A DNA stretch of 64,000 nt from Burkholderia humptydooensis (GCF_001513745.1 NZ_CP013382.1:186001-250000); one strand, 5' to 3'. Counted from the stretch's first letter, positions 1 through 8,808 are shown. Notes: generated from the letters alone by a model not told the origin. Numbers and translations: made by a program.

Positions 1-667
1 GCCGCGCGAGGCCGACCTTCGCGAGCGCATGATCGGTGATCCCCTGAAAGCCGCCGCCGTCCGGCGACACGATCACGTGATCGAGCCTGCAGAACTGCGC
101 GAGCGTCGGCCGCCGCTTCAGCCGCGGATGGCCGGCGCGCCCGACGAGCACGTATCGCTCGGTGAAGAGCGCGCGGTGGCGCAGATTGCCGGGCGCGCAT
201 TCGGTGATGTGGAACGCGAGGTCGATGTCGCCTTGCTCGGCCTGCTTCGCGATGCGCGACGGCACCGTCTCGACGACGGCGAGCCGCGTGCCGGGCGCGG
301 CCGCGCGCAAGCCGGCCAACGCGGGCAGCACGACCGTCGATTCGCTGTAGTCGGACGCGGCGACGCGCCACGTGTGAACGGCCGCGGCGGGATCGAACGG
401 CGCGCCCGGCGACACCGCGCGCCCGAGCGCTTCGAGCGCGCGGCGCAGCGGCTCGCGCAATTCGTCGGCGCGCGCGGTGGGCCGCATGCCGCGCGGCCCG
501 GGCAGCAGCAACGGATCGCCGAAGATGTCTCTCAGCTTCGCGAGATGGATGCTGACCGACGGCTGCGACAGGTTCAGCCGCTCGGCCGCGCGCGTCACGT
601 TGTGCTCCGACAGCAGCGCGTCGAGCGTGATCAGCAGGTTGAGATCCAGCCGCTTGAGATTGTTCAT
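1..667 (-). CDS. LysR-family transcriptional regulator (C-terminus cut by window edge)
   Basis: Translating the minus strand from the ATG at 667 gives a LysR protein. The N-terminal winged helix-turn-helix reads MNNLKRLDLNLLITLDALL, followed by VTRAAERLNLSQPSVSIHLAKL and FGDPLLL. The start of the effector-binding domain follows and continues past base 1, so at least 222 residues are present of the roughly 300 usual for the family. It is divergent from the quinone reductase gene at 759, with about 90 bp between the starts. That is the classic arrangement in which a LysR protein controls its divergent neighbour and itself. The effector is unknown. Confidence 0.9.
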   Translation of the reverse strand, partial: MNNLKRLDLNLLITLDALLSEHNVTRAAERLNLSQPSVSIHLAKLRDIFGDPLLLPGPRGMRPTARADELREPLRRALEALGRAVSPGAPFDPAAAVHTWRVAASDYSESTVVLPALAGLRAAAPGTRLAVVETVPSRIAKQAEQGDIDLAFHITECAPGNLRHRALFTERYVLVGRAGHPRLKRRPTLAQFCRLDHVIVSPDGGGFQGITDHALAKVGLAR

Positions 668-680
668 CGCAATACCTGGA

Positions 681-704
681 ATATCAGAAATCAATTTCCA
701 ATAT
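681..704. promoter_or_regulatory. Imperfect palindrome in the LysR/quinone-reductase divergent promoter
   Basis: The inverted repeat GAAAT-CA-ATTTC (687-698) is flanked symmetrically by ATAT (681-684 and 701-704), giving an AT-rich 24-bp imperfect palindrome in an otherwise GC-rich region. ATACCTG also occurs twice in direct orientation, near 672 and 703. LysR proteins bind interrupted palindromes between divergent genes, so this is the likely operator. The assignment is inference from position and symmetry. Confidence 0.45.
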
Positions 705-758
705 ACCTGAGCGGCCACTATCCTGCGGTCACTGCTCCAGACAATCGCGAGTGCCGAC

Positions 759-1535
759 ATGAACGTCTTGCTGGTCTATGCCCATCCCGAACCGAAATCG
801 CTGAACGGATCGCTCAGGAACTTCGCGGTCAAGCGCCTCAAGGACGCCGGACACACGGTTCAGGTGTCCGATCTGTACGCGATGCAGTGGAAGGCCGCGC
901 TCGACGCCGACGACAACACCGGGCGCCAGCCCGATGCGCGCTTCGACCCGTCGCTCGACTCGAAGCATGCGTTCGAGAACGGCACGCAGGCGGCCGACAT
1001 CGCGCGCGAGCAGGACAAGCTGCGCTGGGCCGATGCGCTCGTCCTGCAGTTTCCGCTGTGGTGGTTCTCGATGCCGGCGATCCTGAAGGGCTGGGTCGAG
1101 CGCGTGTACGCGTTCGGCTTCGCCTACGGCGTCGGCGAGCACTCGGACACGCACTGGGGCGATCGGTACGGCGAGGGCTCGATGAAGGGCAAGCGCGCGA
1201 TGCTGATCGTGACGACGGGCGGCTGGGAATCGCATTACGGGCCGCGCGGGATCAACGGGCCGATCGGCGACGTGCTGTACCCGATCCATCACGGCATCCT
1301 GTATTACCCCGGCTTCGACGTGCTGCCGCCGTTCCTCGTGCATCGGACGAGCCGCATCGACGAAGCGCGCTTCGCGGCGATCTGCGATTCGCTCGGGCAG
1401 CGCCTCGACGATCTATGGAAGACCGCGCCGATATCGTTTCGTCCGCAGAATGCCGGCGATTACGAGATTCCGCAGCTCACGCTGCGGGACGACGTCGCGC
1501 CGGATCGGTCGGGGTTTGCCGCGCATATCGCGTAA
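759..1535 (+). CDS. NAD(P)H:quinone oxidoreductase, flavodoxin-like fold
   Basis: The 258-residue protein has the Flavodoxin_2 architecture of NAD(P)H dehydrogenase (quinone) and MdaB/NQO enzymes. The N-terminal beta strand and FMN/FAD-phosphate loop read MNVLLVYAHPEPKSLNGSL, and the conserved aromatic segment FPLWWFSMPAILKGWVERV lies near residues 107-125. Family members carry out two-electron reduction of quinones in the cytosol, limiting redox cycling. The gene is single and faces a LysR regulator, which suggests induction by an electrophile or quinone. Substrate cannot be assigned from sequence. The start is the first ATG that keeps the canonical N-terminus. Confidence 0.88.
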   Translation: MNVLLVYAHPEPKSLNGSLRNFAVKRLKDAGHTVQVSDLYAMQWKAALDADDNTGRQPDARFDPSLDSKHAFENGTQAADIAREQDKLRWADALVLQFPLWWFSMPAILKGWVERVYAFGFAYGVGEHSDTHWGDRYGEGSMKGKRAMLIVTTGGWESHYGPRGINGPIGDVLYPIHHGILYYPGFDVLPPFLVHRTSRIDEARFAAICDSLGQRLDDLWKTAPISFRPQNAGDYEIPQLTLRDDVAPDRSGFAAHIA

Positions 1536-1632
1536 TGCGCGGCGCGCGGCGGCGATGCCGCAACGCCGTCGCGCACAGCGGGCGTGCGGCGCTGCCTGAA
1601 ACGTGCGAGCGTCCGCGCGGAAGCGGATCGAA

Positions 1633-2778
1633 TCAGAGCCGCCGCGCGAGCATGCCGGCATTCGCGGATCGAATGTCGGTGCAGCCGCACAGCGCCATCG
1701 TCGTATCGAGCTCGCGCGCGATGAGCTCGAGGCTGCGCAGCGCGCCTTCCTCGCCGAGCGCGGCGACGCCGTAGAGGAACGCGCGGCCGATCATCGTGCC
1801 GCGCGCGCCGAGCGCGACCGCCTTCAGCACGTCCTGGCCCGTTCGCACGCCGCCGTCGAGCCACACTTCGACGCGCTTGCCGGCCGCCTCGACGATGGCC
1901 GGCAGCGCCTCGACCGACGACATCGCGCCGTCCAGTTGACGGCCGCCGTGGTTCGACACGACGATCGCGTCCGCGCCCGCATCGGCCGCGCGGATCGCAT
2001 CGTCCGGATCGAGCACGCCCTTGACGATCAGCTTGCCGCTCCACCGCTGCCGGACCCATTCGACGTCGCGCCAGCCGATCGCCGGATCGAACTGCTCGCG
2101 GGTCCACGAATCGAGCGACGACATGTCGGTCACGCCCTTCACGTGCCCGACGATGTTGCCGAAATGGCGGCGGCGCGTGCGTGCCATGCCGATGCACCAG
2201 CGCGGCTTGCGCATCATGTCGAGCAGGTTTGGCAGCGTGATGCGCGGCGGCGTCGAGAGGCCGTTCTTCACGTCCTTGTGCCGCTGGCCGGCCACCTGCA
2301 AATCCATCGTCAGCACGAGCGCGGGGCAGCCCGCCGCGCTCGCGCGCCCGATCAGCCGCTCGATGAACGCGCGGTCGCGCATCATGTAGAGCTGGAACCA
2401 GAACGGGCCGCTCGCGTGCGCCACGATGTCCTCGATCGAGCAGATGCTCATCGTCGACAGCGTGAACGGCACGCCGAAGCGCCGCGCGGCGCGCGCGGCG
2501 AGGATCTCGCCGTCGGCGCGCATCATGCCGACGAGGCCCGTCGGCGCGAGCGCGACCGGCATCGCGACGTCCTGTCCCGCCATCGTCGTGCGCAGGTTGC
2601 GATCCGAGATGTCGACGCCGACCCGCTGGCGCAGCTTGATCTTCTGGAAGTCCGCTTCGTTCGCGCGATACGTCGATTCCGTGTAGGAGCCCGTATCGAC
2701 ATAGTCGTAGAACATCCGCGGGATGCGTTTTTTCGCGAGAACGCGAAGATCTTCGATGCAGGTGATCGGGACGGACAT
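1633..2778 (-). CDS. FMN-dependent alpha-hydroxy-acid dehydrogenase (L-lactate dehydrogenase type)
   Basis: The 381-residue protein matches the FMN-dependent alpha-hydroxy-acid dehydrogenase family in length and motifs. It has the N-terminal YDYVDTGSYTEST segment, APTGLVGM lining the FMN pocket, and the active-site signature VVSNHGGRQLDG with the catalytic His and Arg. DGGVRTGQDVLKA binds phosphate, and GRAFLYG lies near the end. The family oxidises L-lactate, mandelate or related 2-hydroxy acids and passes electrons to the quinone pool. It lies 63 bp downstream of a LysR gene on the same strand, with an MFS carrier further upstream, suggesting uptake plus oxidation of a 2-hydroxy acid. Close LldD specificity is likely but not proven. 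Confidence 0.88.
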   Translation of the reverse strand: MSVPITCIEDLRVLAKKRIPRMFYDYVDTGSYTESTYRANEADFQKIKLRQRVGVDISDRNLRTTMAGQDVAMPVALAPTGLVGMMRADGEILAARAARRFGVPFTLSTMSICSIEDIVAHASGPFWFQLYMMRDRAFIERLIGRASAAGCPALVLTMDLQVAGQRHKDVKNGLSTPPRITLPNLLDMMRKPRWCIGMARTRRRHFGNIVGHVKGVTDMSSLDSWTREQFDPAIGWRDVEWVRQRWSGKLIVKGVLDPDDAIRAADAGADAIVVSNHGGRQLDGAMSSVEALPAIVEAAGKRVEVWLDGGVRTGQDVLKAVALGARGTMIGRAFLYGVAALGEEGALRSLELIARELDTTMALCGCTDIRSANAGMLARRL

Positions 2779-2841
2779 GGGCGACTCCGGAAGGTGGCGA
2801 CGATGCTACCGCCGTGGCTGGCCGCGCGCCCGGAAATATCT

Positions 2842-3765
2842 TCAGGCGCGGCGCGAAAGAAATTCCGCGCCGTCGTGCACCGCGCGCTCGCAGACGCCGG
2901 CGAGCCACGCGGCGAACGCGTCGGCGGCGGCGCGCGACGCGTGCGGCATCAGGTAATACGGCGCCGCCGGCCGCACGATATGCGGAAACAGCGGCACGAG
3001 CGCGCCCGTCGCGAGCCAGTGGCGCGCGAGCGCGGGGCTGCCGAGCGCGACGCCCTGGCCGCTGACCGCCGCTTCGAGCAGCAGCCCGAGATCCATCAGT
3101 TTCGGTCCGTTCGCGGGCTCCGGCCAGTCGAGGCCGGCGACGCGGAACCACGACGTCCACGGTTCGAGCGGCGTGCACAAGAGCGGCAGCGCCGCGAGGT
3201 CCGCGAGCTCGCGCAACGGCGCGAAGCGTTCGACGAGCGACGGCGCGGCGAGCGGCGTCAGCGCATCGACCATCAGCACCGTCGCGCCCGACACGATCGG
3301 GCCGCCGCCGCGAATCCACAGATCGGCGCCTGTCGGCGGCGCGTCGGGAAAGGGGCTCGCGAGCATGACCTCGAGCTCCACGCCGGGATGGGCGAGCGTG
3401 AACGCGTCGAGGCGCGGAACCATGATCTGCCGCGCGAACGTCGGCGGCGCGCAGATCCGCAGCCGTTCCGTCCTGCCGGCGTCGCGCCGGTGCAACGGCA
3501 CCGCGGCGAGCAGATGCAGCGGCGCGTGCACCTGATGCAGGTATTCGTTGCCGGCCGCGGTCAGCGCCAGCGCCTTGCCGCTGCGCACGAGCAACTGCAC
3601 GCCGAGCAACTGTTCGAGTGCGGCGACGCGTTTCGCGACCGCGCTCCCCGTCACGCACAGCTCTTCGGCCGCGCGCTCGAACGTGCCGTGGCGCGCGGCG
3701 GCGACGAAGGCGAGCAGGCCGTCGAGGGACGGGAGGCGAAGGTCGCGGAGATCGGAGGGGTTCAT
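2842..3765 (-). CDS. LysR-family transcriptional regulator (GcvA-like)
   Basis: This is a 307-residue LysR protein. The wHTH covers roughly residues 10-65 (LPSLDGLLAFVAAARHGTF, then LCVTGSAVAKRVAALEQLLG). The effector-binding domain starts near residue 95 (RLRICAPPTFARQIMVPRL), a layout typical of GcvA-type regulators. It is transcribed toward the hydroxy-acid dehydrogenase 63 bp downstream and away from the MFS gene upstream, and probably regulates this transport/oxidation unit. The effector is unknown. Confidence 0.9.
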   Translation of the reverse strand: MNPSDLRDLRLPSLDGLLAFVAAARHGTFERAAEELCVTGSAVAKRVAALEQLLGVQLLVRSGKALALTAAGNEYLHQVHAPLHLLAAVPLHRRDAGRTERLRICAPPTFARQIMVPRLDAFTLAHPGVELEVMLASPFPDAPPTGADLWIRGGGPIVSGATVLMVDALTPLAAPSLVERFAPLRELADLAALPLLCTPLEPWTSWFRVAGLDWPEPANGPKLMDLGLLLEAAVSGQGVALGSPALARHWLATGALVPLFPHIVRPAAPYYLMPHASRAAADAFAAWLAGVCERAVHDGAEFLSRRA

Positions 3766-4011
3766 CCGGCGATTCTAATCGACCGATTTCCTTGTGGCAG
3801 CGCGCGATGCGGCGATGAGCGGCGCGATCGCGCGATCCCGTGATCTCGTGATCTCGAAGGAGCCGGATATCGGCGGTCCCGCATTTCATCAGACGAATAT
3901 TCGCCGGACATGAAGCCGAGCCGTCGCCCGCGGATCGCGGCCCATGCCGCTTCGGTCCGGTCCGGTCCAATCCGGCTCGGCGCGTTGGCGAGTTTCGCGC
4001 GGCGCGCGGGC

Positions 4012-5337
4012 TCACGAATTCGCCGCCCATGCGTGCGGCCCGGCCATGTCCGGATTCCGGCGATACCGCCCGAGCCCGACGATGCCGACGAGCGACACGA
4101 ACGACAGCAGTGAGAAGAACAGCGCGAGCGGCAGCCATTCGCCCCGATAGCGCTGCGCGATCATCGTGCCGACGAGCGGCGTGGTGCCGCCCGCGACGAG
4201 CGCGCATAGCTGGTAGGCGATCGAGATGCCCGAATAGCGGATGCGCGTCGGGAACGCGGACGTCATGAAGCCGGCAATCACCGCGTAGACGGCGGACAGC
4301 GTGACGACCGCGAACGCGATGCCCGCGACGATCGCGGCCGGATCGTGCGTGCGCACGAGGACGAACATCGGATACGGCGTCAGCATCGACAGCAGCGCCG
4401 CGCAGGTCAGGAAACGCGTTTCGCCGAAGCGTTGCGCGAGCAGCGCCGAGACGGGCTGCGACAGTAGCTGGATGATCGTGACGACGAACAGGCAATCGAG
4501 GATGAACGATTTCGACATCCCGAGATACGTCGTTACGTAGGAGATCATGAACGTGTTCGTGAAGAAGAAGCCGGCGGAGCCGATCGTCGTCGCGGCCGCG
4601 GCGAGCACGATCGGATACCACGCGGTGCGCAGCGCCTCGGCGACCGGAAACCGGGCGACCGCGTGGCTGTCGCGCACGCGCTCGAACTCCGGCGACTCGT
4701 TGACGCCGAGCCGGACTGCGACGCCGATCAGCAACAGCACGAAGCTTGCGAGAAACGGCAGGCGCCAGCCCCATGCGATGAAGCTGTCGTGATCGAGCGA
4801 CGTGACGCAGCGGAATGCGAGCAGCGACAGGATCAGCCCGGCCGGGCTGCCCATCTGCGGAAACGATGCGAAGAACGTCCTGCGCGCGGCGCTCGCGTGC
4901 TCGCTCGCCATCAGCACGGCGCCGCCCCATTCGCCGCCGACGGCGATGCCCTGGAGGATGCGCAGCAGCACGAGCAGGAGGGGCGCCCAGACGCCGAGTG
5001 TCGCGTGGCCGGGCAACAGGCCGATGCCGGTCGTCGCGATGCCCATCAGGAACATCGTCAGGACGAGCATTTTCTTGCGGCCGATCCGGTCGCCGAGATG
5101 GCCGAACACGGCGCCGCTCAGCGGGCGCGCGACAAAGCCGACGAAGAATGTCGCGAACGATGCCATCGTGCTGACGGAATGGTCGCTGCTCGGGAAGAAT
5201 ACGTCGCCGAGCACGAGCGCGGCGGCGGTGGCGTACGTGTAGTAGTCGTAGAACTCGACGGTGGTGCCGATGAAGGCGGCTGTCGCGGCGCGCACGGGTT
5301 GGGGAGTGCGGGGAATGCGGGGCGTCGGGGTTGGCAT
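4012..5337 (-). CDS. MFS transporter, metabolite:H+ symporter (MHS) type
   Basis: The 441-residue membrane protein has about 12 predicted hydrophobic segments. It shows the MHS-family signature LQGIAVGGEWGGAVLMASEHA after helix 4 and the loop 2-3 motif GHLGDRIGRKKMLV. Relatives (ProP, ShiA, KgtP, citrate carriers) symport organic acids or zwitterions with protons across the inner membrane. It lies upstream of, and co-oriented with, the LysR and hydroxy-acid dehydrogenase genes, so a hydroxy- or keto-acid substrate is plausible. Four degenerate 8-bp tandem units (GATCNCGN-like, near 3822-3856) lie in the gap downstream. Confidence 0.88.
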   Translation of the reverse strand: MPTPTPRIPRTPQPVRAATAAFIGTTVEFYDYYTYATAAALVLGDVFFPSSDHSVSTMASFATFFVGFVARPLSGAVFGHLGDRIGRKKMLVLTMFLMGIATTGIGLLPGHATLGVWAPLLLVLLRILQGIAVGGEWGGAVLMASEHASAARRTFFASFPQMGSPAGLILSLLAFRCVTSLDHDSFIAWGWRLPFLASFVLLLIGVAVRLGVNESPEFERVRDSHAVARFPVAEALRTAWYPIVLAAAATTIGSAGFFFTNTFMISYVTTYLGMSKSFILDCLFVVTIIQLLSQPVSALLAQRFGETRFLTCAALLSMLTPYPMFVLVRTHDPAAIVAGIAFAVVTLSAVYAVIAGFMTSAFPTRIRYSGISIAYQLCALVAGGTTPLVGTMIAQRYRGEWLPLALFFSLLSFVSLVGIVGLGRYRRNPDMAGPHAWAANS

Positions 5338-5680
5338 GGGCGGGTCCTTTGGGTTCGGATGCTGCGTGATGCCGGGGCTTCGGGATTGCCGGGACGGGCG
5401 GGCGGCGGGCGTGTGAAGCGGTTTGTCGTGTTGCTTTCGCCATGTCCGTCGCCGAATTGCTTTCGTTCAATTCCGTTTTCTAATTCGAAGCATGGGTGAG
5501 GCTTGTGTACTGCTTGCACGTCGATAATCGATCGCGCAGGACGGTACGAGGCGCAGCGGCACGTCCACAGTCGTCATGGTATTCGAGCGGAAGCCTTGCG
5601 TTGCACGTATTTCGCGAATCGATGCGTTCGCTACATCGAACCGGTCATGACGATGCTTAGCCGAAGGGATGGCCCGACCG
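5338..5680. other. Gap without an intact gene
   Basis: No convincing gene was found. The segment holds the upstream region of the MFS gene and a drop in GC from about 5450 that marks the start of the scar region. An open frame runs through it from 5503 but shows no family resemblance before about 5690. Confidence 0.5.
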
Positions 5681-5970
5681 GATTCAATTATCGAACGGGG
5701 CAAACGACGCTTGCCTTTGCGACGCATGGCCTCGGCCGCGCGAATCTGCCCGACGGTGATGTTGCTGCCGATGTCTCGGCTATGCCGTTGGGTGTCGAGA
5801 TCGTGCTGATTGCTGATTCCGTGCCCGAGGCGTACTTGCGAGCGTTGAGTGCCGGGGTGGTGTCGATCAAGGAGCCCGTGCTCAAGCCGCGGGGGCAGAC
5901 GGTCGCATATGTTCGATGTCCGGATGGGACGCTCGTGGAATTGTGTTCCGAGATGGGGGCTGAGAACGCG
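5680..5970 (+). pseudogene. VOC/glyoxalase-family gene remnant (C-terminal half)
   Basis: The frame from about 5690 to 5969 reads GQTTLAFATHGLGRANLP, PLGVEIVLIADSVPEAYLRAL, SIKEPVLKPRGQTVAYVRC and PDGTLVELCS. This is the second beta-alpha-beta-beta-beta half of a vicinal-oxygen-chelate (glyoxalase-like) protein, including the usual Glu metal ligand near the end. The N-terminal half, which should carry a FYxxAFG-type start, is absent in all three forward frames, so the gene is judged inactive. It lies beside a TfoX remnant and a damaged insertion sequence. Confidence 0.6.
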
Positions 5971-5971
5971 C

Positions 5972-6090
5972 ATGGCTTCCAGGCGAAGCACGATGGATTT
6001 CATCCGCGAGCAAATCGCGACAGCCGGTCGTGTGTCGTCAAAGAGAATGTTCGGAGAATACGGCATTGACATCGATGACAAGAAGACAAG
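5972..6090 (+). pseudogene. TfoX N-terminal-domain gene fragment
   Basis: The ATG at 5972 starts a frame with MDFIREQIATAGRVSSKRMF and then GEYGI, the characteristic opening of small TfoX-N-domain proteins. These are usually about 110 residues and related to the competence regulator Sxy/TfoX. Similarity stops after about 40 residues, near 6090, where the IS110-like element begins, and no matching 3' half was found beyond the element. It overlaps the tail of the VOC remnant frame. The IS insertion or a later deletion most likely destroyed it. Confidence 0.6.
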
Positions 6091-6217
6091 GCTGACGAGG
6101 CCGCCGGGCAGATGGCGGCCGCTGGTTCAAAATCTCGAAGCGGCCTTTGAACCGGATCGCGAACTGAGCCTTGGCGGCCTGCCGGCTTGTCGGCGGGGGG
6201 TGCTCCTATGTGTTTCG

Positions 6218-6974
6218 TCAAGCGGTAGGTGCTGACTTGGGTTGGTAAATGGTGCCGTCGCGCAGCATGGCGAACAGGACGTCACAGCGTCGCCGTGCCA
6301 GCGCGATGAGCGCTTGGTTGTGGCGCTTGCCCTGCTGGACCTTGCGCGTGTAATAGGCTCGCGAGACGGGGCCTCGCAAGGCCGCGAAGGCGGATAGGAA
6401 CAAGGCGCGCTTGAGCACCTTGTTGCCGCGTCTGGATGGATGTTCGCCTCGGATAGACGAGCCTGAGCGCCGGGTGGATCTGGGTGAGCAGGCCGCGAAT
6501 GCGGTTGCTGGTTTGAGGGACCTGGGCGGCGAGATCATCGTCGAAGCCGCATAGCATGGTGAGCTCGGCGAGCTGCTCGTCGGCCAATCGAAGCGAGCGC
6601 AGCGTGTGCGGCATCGAGCGAGCGGCTTCAGCAATGATCGCGGCATCGCGAGCATCGGTCTTGGCTTCGCCGGCATGCAGGTCGGCGATGCGGCGCATGG
6701 CCAGTCCCGGCAGATAGGCGACGAGTACACCTTTAGCGCGGGCAACGGCTACAGGAAGCGCACCGATGGTGGACGGTTGGTCGACGACGAATAGAAGCCG
6801 GCCGTGCGTCTTGAGTTCGGCGATCAGGGCGCGCAGCTTGGCCTCGTCGTTGGGCAACGCCTTGTTGTACAGGCGCTTGCCGTGCCGATCGAGTGCAACG
6901 GCGTGATGCTGGCCTTTGCCGACATCGACGCCGACGAAGACATCGACGGCATCACGTTGTTGTGTGTCTTGCAT
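6218..6974 (-). pseudogene. IS110-family transposase, internal deletion and frame change
   Basis: The N-terminal part (start near 6974) has the RuvC-like DEDD domain: VFVGVDVGKGQHHAVALD with the first Asp, FVVDQPSTIGALPVAVARAK, and AKTDARDAAIIAEAA. It runs to LLTQIHPAL. Reading then continues only in another frame with RRSGSSIRGEHPSRRGNKVL, PVSRAYYTRKVQQGKRHNQA and LARRRCDVLFAMLRDG, the family's C-terminal transposase_20 and serine-bearing region. About 150 residues expected between these parts are missing, so the remnant is roughly 250 codons against the usual 400. Sequence at the join suggests a deletion between short repeats containing CGGCGCTC. Confidence 0.85.
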
Positions 6975-7317
6975 CGCAGTTTGTGCAGAGTGAACGGATT
7001 GGCCCGCAACAACGGTGGCAAGTCTCGGCATCCACGTTACGGACGGCGTCGGGATATCCCGGCCAAACCCCTATCAGCGATCACCAGCCACCCACCAGAC
7101 CCGGTGACACACCCCGTGGATCATGACCGCGACTGGGGGCGGGAATCATGCCGGGCCTGGCTGACCAAAGCCCCAATTGAGGAACGCTTTGTCGATTACG
7201 GACTGAAAGTTACCGGACCGGTTTCGGAGCAAGCTCGTCAAGAATATGCTCGCCGCTGTGGCAGTGTACGATGCCGCGGTAAGATGATTGCCTTTAGCAT
7301 ATCGCAGCGAATCAGGA
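6975..7317 (-). ncRNA. Putative IS110 bridge-RNA region (non-coding 5' end of the element)
   Basis: IS110-group elements carry a structured bridge RNA in the non-coding sequence upstream of the transposase. Here about 340 bp between the transposase start (near 6974) and the AraC stop (7318) has no gene and lies in that position. The middle part (about 7100-7200) contains several short G/C inverted repeats that could form loops. No target- or donor-binding loop was assigned. This rests on position and family knowledge, not a recognised RNA sequence. Confidence 0.35.
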
Positions 7318-8337
7318 TCAGTCGACAGTAAGCTTCGACCAACGCTTCATCGCTCGACTAAATGCAGAGGCATTTTTGTATCCGAGGCGGCTAGCTATCT
7401 CTTTGGCCGTATAACGTTTTTCAGATAGGTATTTAGATGCGATATCCTGGCGAACGAGGTCTTGCAAAGCACTAAACGATGTCCCCATATCTTTAAGCCT
7501 GCGCTGCAAACTGCGCAATGACATACCAAGCTGCTCGGCGAACTCGACAATATCCTGACAGGTCGGATTTTCATACATCAGGCAGAGCAATTGTCCCACG
7601 AGGTCGGTCGGCATCCAATGCGCCAATTCAAATTCCCGTTTCGCACAGGCTTTCTTCGCAATCTCATATTCAATGGGGTGAGCGAGGGGTAATTTTGTAT
7701 TTAAAATTGAAGCGTCAAATTCTAGAAAATTCTCATCTGAATCGAATATTGCATGGCATGGAAAATATTCAGAATAACTATCCGCATGAGAAGGTCTTGA
7801 GAAAATAAGGCCGATACGCGTGAAATTGGGAGATTTTCCTATCAAATCAATCATTTGACGACGAACCGCAGTGAAGCACATATCAGTGTTTACAACAAGC
7901 AGGTCAGATCGGTAGGTGTAGCCGCCTACTATAATTCGAGCGGTGTCGCCGTCGACGGATAGCCTCATCCGAAAATAACTAATGCCTAGTAACGGATGCT
8001 CAAATGCCAGGCGCATCGCGTCACCCAATGTAGGGCTTACAAGCATTGCATGGGCTCGAAGCCCGTAAGCCGTCACCGGTATTTCATTGCCGATATGAAG
8101 TCCGATCGCGGAATTTCCTGTTGCCTTCAGAGCATTTGCAAATAGGACCATCTCTTGCGCATGCGTTACCATTGCGTTTGGGCGCTCGATGTCCGAAGGC
8201 GCAATTCCGGTGCCAACTAGCAGGGTTTCTTTAGATAGTCCTATACGCTTCATCACCTCAAGCGTAATAAAAATAGTATGAAGCGGCGCAGGGCGCTGCG
8301 CCGCAGTGCGATTGACCACCATGGCTGCTGGCTTCAT
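7318..8337 (-). CDS. AraC-family transcriptional regulator, Arabinose_bd type
   Basis: The 339-residue protein has an N-terminal Arabinose_bd (OruR/ArgR-like) sensing domain, roughly residues 30-210 (including ETLLVGTGIAPSDIERP and AYGLRAHAMLVSPTLGDAM). A C-terminal pair of helix-turn-helices follows (LGMSLRSLQRRLKDMGTSFS and AKEIASRLGYKNASAFSRAM). The protein ends KRWSKLTVD, a few residues short of the usual KRWTG-x-xP-x-x-YR terminus, next to the damaged IS. The C-terminus may therefore have been replaced at the junction. Codons are less GC-rich than in the flanking core. Target unknown. Confidence 0.85.
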   Translation of the reverse strand: MKPAAMVVNRTAAQRPAPLHTIFITLEVMKRIGLSKETLLVGTGIAPSDIERPNAMVTHAQEMVLFANALKATGNSAIGLHIGNEIPVTAYGLRAHAMLVSPTLGDAMRLAFEHPLLGISYFRMRLSVDGDTARIIVGGYTYRSDLLVVNTDMCFTAVRRQMIDLIGKSPNFTRIGLIFSRPSHADSYSEYFPCHAIFDSDENFLEFDASILNTKLPLAHPIEYEIAKKACAKREFELAHWMPTDLVGQLLCLMYENPTCQDIVEFAEQLGMSLRSLQRRLKDMGTSFSALQDLVRQDIASKYLSEKRYTAKEIASRLGYKNASAFSRAMKRWSKLTVD

Positions 8338-8355
8338 CCAACATCCTCGGATAGC

Positions 8356-8808
8356 TTATTCTTTCAGCGATTTCGAAAAGACGACCTGGCAGCCGTACTC
8401 GTCCAACTCACCGCGCTTCCATCCGAGATGCTGGTAGAAGCCGTCGGCTCGGGAGCCTGGATCGGTGACCAAGGTGACCTGCTCCACTCCTTTATCTTTC
8501 AACCATTTCATCGCGCGTTCGAGCAGCTCGCGCCCCACACCCATGTCGTGAAAGGTCGGTTTGACGAACAGAGCAGAAATGAATGGTGTATCGGTAATGA
8601 CGGGCAAACATATCCCAGCCGCTTCGCCACCACACTCACAGATCCAACCTCCGCCTTGCCGAATCTTCTCGATCAGTAGGCTGCGGTTCAGCAAATGGAT
8701 CTGGTGCGGATGGATCCTATTCTCGTTTACCGAGAAGCGTACATCATAAAATGCACCGATGTCACCTTCTCTCATGGGACGGTATTCTAAACGCTCGGCC
8801 TTGATCAT
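8356..8808 (-). CDS. GNAT-family N-acetyltransferase
   Basis: The 150-residue single-domain GNAT protein has a beta4 strand (FISALFVKPTFHD) followed by the acetyl-CoA pyrophosphate loop MGVGRELLERAMKWLKDKGV. The C-terminal segment DPGSRADGFYQHLGWKRGE, including the FYxxLGW motif, is also present. Such enzymes acetylate small amines, antibiotics or protein N-termini. It lies 18 bp upstream of the AraC gene on the same strand, so they may be co-transcribed. Substrate cannot be predicted. Confidence 0.85.
   Translation of the reverse strand: MIKAERLEYRPMREGDIGAFYDVRFSVNENRIHPHQIHLLNRSLLIEKIRQGGGWICECGGEAAGICLPVITDTPFISALFVKPTFHDMGVGRELLERAMKWLKDKGVEQVTLVTDPGSRADGFYQHLGWKRGELDEYGCQVVFSKSLKE

Larger units (their letters stand above)
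6091..7317 (-). mobile_element. Internally deleted IS110-family insertion sequence
   Basis: The element is defined by IS110-type transposase coding (6218-6974, minus strand) and by non-coding flanks. No terminal inverted repeats were seen, as expected for IS110. The 3' flank (6091-6217) contains two perfect inverted repeats: GGCCGCC at 6099-6105 with its complement at 6114-6120, and GGTTCAAA at 6124-6131 with TTTGAACC at 6146-6153. Boundaries are set by loss of TfoX similarity on the left and by the AraC gene on the right, and are uncertain by tens of bases. The transposase is broken, so the copy cannot move by itself. Confidence 0.7.

Noticed and set aside
29..1774. Long plus-strand open frame over the LysR and quinone reductase genes
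   Set aside because: Arg/Ala-rich translation without family motifs; an out-of-frame shadow typical of high-GC DNA, while LysR and flavodoxin-like genes explain the region.
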